Positions 9,524 to 16,213 of a DNA stretch of 24,444 nucleotides are shown one piece after another (position 1 is the stretch's first letter; each line of letters opens with the position of its first letter). This DNA comes from Bacteroidales bacterium (GTDB lineage: Bacteria > Bacteroidota > Bacteroidia > Bacteroidales > UBA4181): assembly GCA_031259205.1 (NCBI GenBank), contig JAIRLS010000324.1, positions 1 to 24,444 of the forward strand. Reading direction: 5' to 3'. The position numbers and the translations under genes are program-made. The notes beneath the pieces are model-generated. The model searched no databases, was not told the DNA's origin, and saw only the letters and a list, made by a program, of their open reading frames with translations.

Positions 9524-11107
9524 ATGAATAAAACAGTATTAAAGGTTCCTGAAATCATTAAACGTCTCAAGGTTTTTATCCTCGCAGGCACGCTTCTTGC
9601 AACGGCTTGCTCCGACGAAGCCTACGATCGCCATTATCAAGCAGATCCGGCACTTGTTGCCGAAAACAACCTTTGGACAACCATTGAAGCCATGCCCGAA
9701 TTAAGCCGGTTTGCAGGCTTCCTGAAAAACCACGGATACGATCAACTGTTGTCACAGACACAGGCTTACACGGTTTTTGCACCCAACAACGACGCTTTAG
9801 CCGCATTGGATACAAGCAATATGGACGTCCTGTCCGAACTGATCGAAAACCATATTGCCCGCTTTATCCGCCCGGCTTCCGGCAGTGCGGCTGATCCGGT
9901 GGCTATGTTAAACGGAAAATGGATCGACTTCGTCAAACAGGGCGATAACTATTATTTCGGATCGGCACCTTTTACTGTTCCGGCTAAAAGCGTTATGGCT
10001 TCCAATGGTATTGTACACCTCTTGGACGCCTACGAATCCTTTTTCCCGAATATATGGGAATACTTGGCAAAAGGCGCCGGATTGGATTCGATCAAAAACT
10101 ACCTCTATGCTTTCGACGAAATTGTCTTTGTTCCCGAAAGAAGTGTACCGGGAAGCATCGTGGATGGACAGCAAACCTATCTGGATTCGGTCTTTGTCAA
10201 TTCCAACGCGAGATTGAGCCGGCTGGGATACATCAACCGCGAAGACAGCTCGTATATAATGCTCGTCCCGAACAATCAGGCATGGACGGAAGCATACAAC
10301 CGCATCAAAGACTATTACGTCTATTACAACAAAAACGCGCAGATAGCCGATTCCCTGCAACGGGCAAATACCGCTTACGCCCTCGTACAGGATTTGTTTT
10401 TCAGCAATACCCTGCAAACATCCCCGCAGGATTCGCTGATTTCCACTTCCAGCCATACGTTTTACAAGCCGCAATACCTCTTCGACGGAGCCGAACCGGT
10501 TACAACAAGCAACGGAACGGCTTATATTACCGATCAACTGAAATTGAATGCATGGGAATCGTGGCACGAGCCGATTATCGTGGAAGCCGAACGGACGCTC
10601 GGACGCGAAAATACCGTGTCAACGCCTTCCGTACAGAGAGTTACAGACTTGTCGCTCGGCATTTCCGGCGGAAGGTACCTGAAGTTGGAACCGACTACTT
10701 CATCCGGCAATCCAACGGTTACCTTCGATATACCGAACACCTTATCGGCGAGTTACAATATCTATTGCGTATTTGTCTCCGAAAAAGCGATCAATCCGAA
10801 CGCACAGGGATTGAAACCTTGTCAGGTGTATTTCAGTCTCAGCTACATGGACGATGCCGGGAAAATCGTTACCGACAGATTTCCTGCTTCAGGAAAGATC
10901 AATACAAAACCGGAACAGATAGATACCATTCCGGTCGTATCCGGTTTCAAATTCCCCACGACAAATTACGGCGAAAAAGATGCTAACGGAGAATCGGTCA
11001 CATACGTTACCCTGAAAGTGGTAAGCAATGTCGATCGCAAGGAAACCACCGAGTATTCCCGCGTATTATTATTGGACTGCATCCTCATGGAACCCCAAAA
11101 ACAATAA
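9524..11107 (+). CDS. Two-FAS1 lipoprotein with C-terminal CBM-like domain
   Basis: This 527-residue protein has a lipobox LATAC with Cys29. The first FAS1 domain (about 45-170) contains YTVFAPNNDALAAL and SNGIVHLLDAY. A second, more diverged one (about 180-340) contains YIMLVPNNQAWTEAY and NGTAYITDQL. From about 350 a different module begins with EPIIVEAERT, GGRYLKLEP and a final VLLLDCILMEP strand, which resembles a carbohydrate-binding jelly roll; that is inference. It is the third FAS1 lipoprotein of the locus and lies 12 nt before the second SusC gene, linking the two SusC/SusD modules. A surface-binding role is likely, with no catalytic signature seen. The start ATG lies inside a variant repeat unit. 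Confidence 0.85.
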   Translation: MNKTVLKVPEIIKRLKVFILAGTLLATACSDEAYDRHYQADPALVAENNLWTTIEAMPELSRFAGFLKNHGYDQLLSQTQAYTVFAPNNDALAALDTSNMDVLSELIENHIARFIRPASGSAADPVAMLNGKWIDFVKQGDNYYFGSAPFTVPAKSVMASNGIVHLLDAYESFFPNIWEYLAKGAGLDSIKNYLYAFDEIVFVPERSVPGSIVDGQQTYLDSVFVNSNARLSRLGYINREDSSYIMLVPNNQAWTEAYNRIKDYYVYYNKNAQIADSLQRANTAYALVQDLFFSNTLQTSPQDSLISTSSHTFYKPQYLFDGAEPVTTSNGTAYITDQLKLNAWESWHEPIIVEAERTLGRENTVSTPSVQRVTDLSLGISGGRYLKLEPTTSSGNPTVTFDIPNTLSASYNIYCVFVSEKAINPNAQGLKPCQVYFSLSYMDDAGKIVTDRFPASGKINTKPEQIDTIPVVSGFKFPTTNYGEKDANGESVTYVTLKVVSNVDRKETTEYSRVLLLDCILMEPQKQ

Positions 11108-11119
11108 ATAATAAAAGAT

Positions 11120-11169
11120 ATGAAACAGTCATGTTTAACAAACACACAAGAGCATGTAAATGGCTATTC
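11120..11169 (+). repeat. Leader repeat, copy A (50 nt, partner at 24143)
   Basis: This 50-nt stretch begins exactly at an ATG and matches 24143-24192 at 46 of 50 positions. Both copies lie a few nucleotides downstream of the preceding gene's stop, and both run into heptamer repeats. Similarity does not extend clearly upstream of the ATG. It encodes the first 16 codons of the second SusC ORF as annotated. Confidence 0.85.
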
Positions 11170-14100
11170 GTTTACTCGTCAACTTATTTACTTGTCACTC
11201 GTCACTCGGCCATTCATCGTTCACCGCTTATCGTTTACCGTTATATTCTTCCTGTTTTGTTTTCTCCCGCTGGGGGCGCAGGAGAGCAGGGAAGCCGATT
11301 CCGTTACCATCAAGAAAAGCGAGCCGGCGATTCCCCTGATCACCGTAAAAGGATATATCCGCGATGCTGTGACCCAATCGCCCTTACTGGGAGCGAAAGT
11401 ACAAAGCAAGGATCAACTTTATTCGGCGATGACGGATGAAAACGGATTTTTCACGATTCAGATTCCCGGATACCTGCGGCAACTCTGTTTCTCCGCGCCG
11501 GATTATTCGGAACGGGAATACCCTTTGCAAAGCAGAGCCGAAATAGAAGCTGCGCTTTACCGCCGCTTGCCGCCGTTGCGCAACCTCTCCGCCCTGACCG
11601 CCGACGCGGAAATACAATCCCTGTTGGGAGGAGACGTCAGGGCAATTACCCATTCGGGCGCTCCCGCTATCGGCGCATCGCTGTTTATCCGCGGATATAA
11701 TTCGCTGAACATAAACTCGCAACCCTTAATTGTGCTGGACGGGATGATTTTTGACAATCAATATTCCCGGACTTCCCTTCACGACGGTTTTATCCTGAAT
11801 CCCCTCTCAAACATCAGTACGGACGATATCGAAAGCATCCGGGTGCTCAAGGACGGAACTTCCCTTTACGGCGCAAAAGGAGGAAACGGCGTTTTATTGA
11901 TCAATACAAAAAGAGGAAAAGACCCGGTAACGAAAATTACCCTTTCCGCGTTGACCGGATACAACGAACGTCCCGAAACGATGCCGCTGCTGGACGCCGG
12001 ACAGTTTCGCATTTACCTGAGCGATATACTCAAAGACTACGTCAACGATCCCGCTTACCTGTCTTCTCTGCCGTTTTTGAACGATAATCCATTGTATTAC
12101 GATTATTTGCGTTATCACAACAACAACGACTGGAGTAACGATGTTTACCGAAACAGCATCACGCAATCCTACAACGTAGGTGTAAGCGGAGGCGACGACG
12201 TGGCGCTTTATCATTTGTCGCTGGGATATACAAACGCCAACAGTACGCTGAAAGCCAACGATTTTACGCGCTTTAACGCCCGTTTCAATTCCGATATCGA
12301 TTTATCGACGCGGTTCCGCATCTCTTTCGACCTTTCCTATTCCCAAACCGACCGCAACCTCCGCGACGACGGTTTCACCGAAACGGGAGATGTAATTACC
12401 GCGCCTTCCGTGCTGGCATTGATTAAAGCGCCGCTGCTCATACCTTACGAATATTCCACTTCGGGACGCATTACTTCCGACTTGTCCGATTCCGATTTCA
12501 CGGACATTAGCAACCCGGTAGCCATTATCGAAAAAGGACTTGGCGAAAGTTCGCAAAACTATCTGACTTTAACCATTCATCCGTCCTTTCGCTTTACCGA
12601 TGCGCTGAAACTCTCCGGATCGTTCAACTATTCGTTACACAGCCTGTTTGAGAAATATTTCCGTCCCGATGCCGGAGTTGCCGAAATTTATCTGTCGGAC
12701 GAAGGCGGCACTTCGAGCAATTATGTAAAAGGACAGAACGCCAAACAAATATCGCTGGCTACCAACCTGTATTTGAATTGGGAAAAGCGGTTCTCTATAC
12801 ACACATTTGATCTGACGGGAGGCGCTCGCTTTCTTTCCGATTCGTACAAAGGCGAATATGGCTCCGGTCATAATACGGGTACCGACCTGAATCACAACTT
12901 GAGCGGTTCGCTGGCATACCGGAAAACGACCGGTTACGACGATACATGGCGTTCGCTCTCATGGTATGCCAATGCCGGCTACAGCCTTTACGACAAGTAT
13001 ACGCTTTCGGCTACCGTTTCGGCAGACGCTTCTTCGCGTTTCGGGAAAGACGCCGACCTGCCGGAAATCGGAGGCGTGCGCTGGGGAATTTTTCCTTCCG
13101 TAAATGCCGACTGGTTGCTTTCGTCCGAAAACTTCATGAAAAGTTTACCCTTTGTCGACCTTTTGAAACTGAGGCTGAGTTACGGACTTTCGGGAAACGA
13201 TAATATTCCGGCTACAAATGTGCTGACGTATTTCAGTTCCATTCGCTACATCAACGAATATACAGGGAAAACGCTGGTTAACATCGGTAACACTTCCCTG
13301 AAAATGGAAACGGTTGAAAAAAAGAGTCTGGGAATGGATTTGAACCTGCTTGATAACCGACTGTCTGTTTCTGCCGACGTCTATCATCACGTTACCTCCG
13401 ACTTGCTGACCTTGAAACAATTCAACTACGTTGCCGGAAAAGATAGCTACTGGTCTAACGGAGGAAAGCTGGAAAATAAGGGTTACGAAATCACGGTAAA
13501 TACGAAACCGCTCGCTCTGCGCAATTTACAGTGGGAACTGGGCGGAAGTCTGGCGCATTACAAAAACAGGATACTGGAATTGCCCGATGGCGATTACGTG
13601 ACCTCTATTTACGGTGGCGAAGTCAAAACGTCGATAGGACAACCGGCAGGCTTGTTTTACGGATATCAAACCGAAGGCGTTTTTGCAACTTCCCGGCAAG
13701 CAAGCGATGCGGATTTGAAAATCCTCAGTTACACAGGGATTGATTATATCCCTTTTGCGGCGGGCGACGTTCATTTTTCCGATTTACATCCGGACGGTAT
13801 CATCAACGAAAAAGATAAAACCGTTATCGGCGATCCCAATCCCGACTTTACCGGTTCGTTCAATACGCGGATTTCCTACAAAAATCTGTCGATAAGCGCA
13901 TTGTTTACTTTCTCCTACGGAAACGACGTTTATAATTACGTCCGTTCCCAAATGGAAGCCGGAAGCGGAATCTACAACCAGTCGTCCGCCCTGCAAAACC
14001 GCTGGATGAACGAAGGCCAGCTCACTTCCATTCCACGGAGCGCTTACGGAGACCCGATGGGCAACGCCCGCTTCTCCGACCGCTGGATAGAAGACGGTTC

Positions 14101-14329
14101 CTACCTGCGTTTCAAATCCCTCTCGCTGGCTTATGAAGTGCCGCTCAACTGGATGTTCCTCTCCGGATTTACAATCTGGGCTTCCGCTAATAATCTGTGG
14201 ACTTATTCAAAATACTTGGGCGCCGATCCGGAATTTTCGATCAGCAACTCCATTTTGTATCAGGGAATTGATGCCGGGTTATTGTCGCAAGGCAGAAGCT
14301 ATTTTGTTGGATTGAAATTAAATCTTTAG
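11120..14329 (+). CDS. SusC/RagA-family TonB-dependent outer-membrane transporter (second pair)
   Basis: This 1069-residue SusC homologue has a carboxypeptidase-regulatory-like domain (VKGYIRDAVTQSPLLGAKV ... DENGFFTI, about 75-115). Its plug contains ASLFIRGYNSLN, LIVLDGMIFD and IRVLKDGTSLYGAKGGNGVLLI, and a beta barrel ends GLKLNL. It is clearly divergent from the first SusC and is not a recent duplicate. No DEVVV-type TonB box is visible between the N-terminal domain and the plug. The signal peptide is unusually long: about 38 polar residues precede the hydrophobic core (FTVIFFLFCFLPLGAQ), and those residues are encoded by repeats. No in-frame ATG lies between 11120 and the core. A TTG at 11192 would give a normal-length signal peptide, so the start is uncertain. 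The SusD partner follows after an unusually long 140-nt spacer. Confidence 0.93.
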   Translation: MKQSCLTNTQEHVNGYSFTRQLIYLSLVTRPFIVHRLSFTVIFFLFCFLPLGAQESREADSVTIKKSEPAIPLITVKGYIRDAVTQSPLLGAKVQSKDQLYSAMTDENGFFTIQIPGYLRQLCFSAPDYSEREYPLQSRAEIEAALYRRLPPLRNLSALTADAEIQSLLGGDVRAITHSGAPAIGASLFIRGYNSLNINSQPLIVLDGMIFDNQYSRTSLHDGFILNPLSNISTDDIESIRVLKDGTSLYGAKGGNGVLLINTKRGKDPVTKITLSALTGYNERPETMPLLDAGQFRIYLSDILKDYVNDPAYLSSLPFLNDNPLYYDYLRYHNNNDWSNDVYRNSITQSYNVGVSGGDDVALYHLSLGYTNANSTLKANDFTRFNARFNSDIDLSTRFRISFDLSYSQTDRNLRDDGFTETGDVITAPSVLALIKAPLLIPYEYSTSGRITSDLSDSDFTDISNPVAIIEKGLGESSQNYLTLTIHPSFRFTDALKLSGSFNYSLHSLFEKYFRPDAGVAEIYLSDEGGTSSNYVKGQNAKQISLATNLYLNWEKRFSIHTFDLTGGARFLSDSYKGEYGSGHNTGTDLNHNLSGSLAYRKTTGYDDTWRSLSWYANAGYSLYDKYTLSATVSADASSRFGKDADLPEIGGVRWGIFPSVNADWLLSSENFMKSLPFVDLLKLRLSYGLSGNDNIPATNVLTYFSSIRYINEYTGKTLVNIGNTSLKMETVEKKSLGMDLNLLDNRLSVSADVYHHVTSDLLTLKQFNYVAGKDSYWSNGGKLENKGYEITVNTKPLALRNLQWELGGSLAHYKNRILELPDGDYVTSIYGGEVKTSIGQPAGLFYGYQTEGVFATSRQASDADLKILSYTGIDYIPFAAGDVHFSDLHPDGIINEKDKTVIGDPNPDFTGSFNTRISYKNLSISALFTFSYGNDVYNYVRSQMEAGSGIYNQSSALQNRWMNEGQLTSIPRSAYGDPMGNARFSDRWIEDGSYLRFKSLSLAYEVPLNWMFLSGFTIWASANNLWTYSKYLGADPEFSISNSILYQGIDAGLLSQGRSYFVGLKLNL
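11195..11240 (+). repeat. Degenerate heptamer array (TCACTCG family) inside SusC leader
   Basis: Units are TCACTCG, TCACTCG, a 4-nt interruption (GCCA), then TTCATCG, TTCACCG, CTTATCG and TTTACCG, all ending in CG. The array is the same family as the one at 24210-24258. It is read as codons in the leader of the second SusC gene and abuts the hydrophobic core of the signal peptide. Confidence 0.75.
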
Positions 14330-14330
14330 T

Positions 14331-14444
14331 ATGAACGAACGCTCGAAATGTGAAAGGCACGTATTTTATACGTCCAGAAGGATGAAAATAAGGGAATTGA
14401 GAGCCGGATTCGCTACGATGAGTTTTTTAGTTTTTAGTTTTTAA
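14331..14444 (+). other. Unassigned 37-codon ORF and small hairpin between SusC and SusD
   Basis: The SusC-SusD spacer is unusually long for such a pair. An ATG one nucleotide after the SusC stop opens 37 codons (starting MNERSKCERHVFY) that end at a TAA inside the heptamer array. The peptide is basic with a hydrophobic tail (FLVFSF) that is encoded by the repeat. Within it, ACGTAT at 14359-14364 and ATACGT at 14368-14373 form a perfect 6-bp stem with a TTT loop, extendable by GG/CC across a bulged C. No T-run follows the hairpin, so it is not a standard terminator. Whether the ORF is translated cannot be told; chance is quite possible. Confidence 0.25.
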
Positions 14445-14458
14445 CTTTTAGTTTTTAG
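14424..14458 (+). repeat. Heptamer tandem repeat (TTTTTAG)x5 before SusD
   Basis: Units are TTTTTAG, TTTTTAG, TTTTTAA, CTTTTAG and TTTTTAG, ending 11 nt before the SusD ATG. The TAG/TAA inside a 7-nt period places a stop in each reading frame within three units. Confidence 0.9.
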
Positions 14459-14469
14459 TTTATTTTCTT

Positions 14470-16125
14470 ATGAAACGATTAAAATATTTTTTTGGTTTTT
14501 TATCTTTTGTCATTTGTTTCTCTTCCTGTGAAGACATGCTGACCGTCGATTCGGAGCGTTACACAACGGTTGAGGAGAACGGCTTGACCTCCCCGAACGA
14601 TTCCGTATCGTCTATTCTGGGTTTACTGAGAGGATTGCAGGAAATCGGCGACCGGTATATGCTTTTGGGCGAGATACGGGCGGATTTGCTGGATGTAACG
14701 CCCTATACGCCGGCTGCTATTCGCGAGTTGAGCGATTTCACCATAAGCGAAACGAACGCTTACTGCAATCCCCGCAATTATTACGACATTATCAACAATT
14801 GCAATTATTTCATCAGCCGGACAAGCGATGAAAGCAGTCCTCTGGAAAAAGAAAACGCTCTGGTGCATGCCATACGCGCATGGACCTATATGCAAGTCGT
14901 TTTCAACTGGGGGAAAGCCGCCTATTTTACCGAACCGCTTCTGTCGGTAGAAGATACGGAAAAGGATTTCCCGGTCTATTCGATTGATGAAATGCTGGAT
15001 GTCCTGATTACGGATCTGGAACCGTTTTCCGAAGCGGTATTTCCCGACTACGGAACCGTTTACGATTTCAGGAGCAGTGAGTTATTTTTCCCGGTAAAAG
15101 TGCTCTTGGCCGACCTGTATCTGTGGCGGGGTGCAACGACGGACGATTATGAGAAAGCGGCAACGTATTATGCGGAATACATCGACAGCAAAACGACAGG
15201 CGGCGGCGGAGGAATGGGAATGGCTAATAACCCGTCCATCGCGTGGAGTTACGAGAATTTCCTCAATCAGCGCTTTGAGATGCCTAATAATAATTCGTGG
15301 TCGTCTGTCACCACAGCTTCATCGTCGGGAAACAGCGAATTGATTACGGCGATTCAAATGGCAACCGACGCTTCGCAGGGAAAAATGAAGCAGAGCTATC
15401 TTATCGAACTTGGAATATCCGAAGTCGCCAATGCTTTATGGGACGACCAAAGTTATGTGCTGCACTATATTACGTCTACTACTACGACCAACTATTACAC
15501 AACGGGCGATTTGAGAAAACAGGGAAACATCTACGGCACTGTCATCATCGTAAGCGAAGGCAATGAGGAACAGCAATTTCCGCTTTTGTATAAACTGTAC
15601 GGGTCGAATCACATCCTGATTTACCGCCTCGGACTGATTTATTTACGTTATGCCGAGGCCGTGAACCGGGCCGGCAAGCCGCATACCGCTTTTGCCGTCC
15701 TGAAATACGGGCTGGGGCCGGAAACATTCATGGATGAAACAAGAATACCGCGCGAAGAATTGGCGGATGCAAAGCCTTATATCACGGTTTTTAATGGACA
15801 GAAATATGCAAATGCGCAGGGAATCCATGCCCGCGGCTGCGGCGATGCGGCGTATGATATGTATTACGTTATCGGGAAAAACGGCAGCGAAACGCTTGCT
15901 ACTCATGCCGATACAATACAGTGGGTCGAAGACGCCATCTGCACCGAGCTGGCGCTGGAAACCTCTTTCGAAGGCAACCGCTTTCAGGACTTGGTACGCA
16001 TGGCGCTGCGAAGAAACGACCCGTCGTTTCTGGCAAAACAAATTGCCGCAAAACATGAAAACGATTACGACAGGATATACAACCTGTTGCAGGATACAAA
16101 AAACTGGTTTTTACCGGAGCAGTGA
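14470..16125 (+). CDS. SusD/RagB-family glycan-binding lipoprotein (second pair)
   Basis: This 551-residue protein has a short lipoprotein signal peptide with the lipobox FSSC (Cys20). The SusD body contains ALVHAIRAWTYMQVVFNWGKAAYFTEP (helical TPR-like region), VLLADLYLWRGAT and LIYRLGLIYLRYAEAVNRAG. The C-terminal hallmark is present in a variant form, ELALETSFEGNRFQDLVRMALRR, near residues 490-512. A glycine run (TTGGGGGMGM) near residue 243 probably sits in a loop. It should partner with the SusC upstream, from which it is separated by a 140-nt spacer with a hairpin and heptamer repeats. Family assignment is firm; the substrate is unknown. Confidence 0.93.
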   Translation: MKRLKYFFGFLSFVICFSSCEDMLTVDSERYTTVEENGLTSPNDSVSSILGLLRGLQEIGDRYMLLGEIRADLLDVTPYTPAAIRELSDFTISETNAYCNPRNYYDIINNCNYFISRTSDESSPLEKENALVHAIRAWTYMQVVFNWGKAAYFTEPLLSVEDTEKDFPVYSIDEMLDVLITDLEPFSEAVFPDYGTVYDFRSSELFFPVKVLLADLYLWRGATTDDYEKAATYYAEYIDSKTTGGGGGMGMANNPSIAWSYENFLNQRFEMPNNNSWSSVTTASSSGNSELITAIQMATDASQGKMKQSYLIELGISEVANALWDDQSYVLHYITSTTTTNYYTTGDLRKQGNIYGTVIIVSEGNEEQQFPLLYKLYGSNHILIYRLGLIYLRYAEAVNRAGKPHTAFAVLKYGLGPETFMDETRIPREELADAKPYITVFNGQKYANAQGIHARGCGDAAYDMYYVIGKNGSETLATHADTIQWVEDAICTELALETSFEGNRFQDLVRMALRRNDPSFLAKQIAAKHENDYDRIYNLLQDTKNWFLPEQ

Positions 16126-16140
16126 GTTTTTACATCTGCA

Positions 16141-16154
16141 AATTACACGAATTT
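16141..16154 (+). repeat. CACGAATT-type spacer repeat fragment
   Basis: AATTACACGAA at 16141-16151 matches, in inverse orientation, the right arm of the inverted repeat at 19293-19303, and differs by one base from its left arm. The surrounding text (TGCAAATTA, CACGAATTT, CATTGGGTT) suggests a weak 9-bp period. The rest of this 88-nt spacer shows nothing recognisable. Confidence 0.45.
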
Positions 16155-16213
16155 CATTGGGTTTTTCGCGCAGTTCACAGACAAACTATAATTCAATTTA
16201 ATTTATTTTATTT

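Noticed and set aside
10054..10986. 310-codon + strand ORF in another frame
   Set aside because: It overlaps the third FAS1 lipoprotein, whose lipobox and FAS1 motifs are convincing; the alternative translation is Arg/Gln-rich and featureless.
14357..14375. Hairpin after the second SusC gene as a rho-independent terminator
   Set aside because: The stem is short and is not followed by a T-run; SusD downstream is expected to be cotranscribed.
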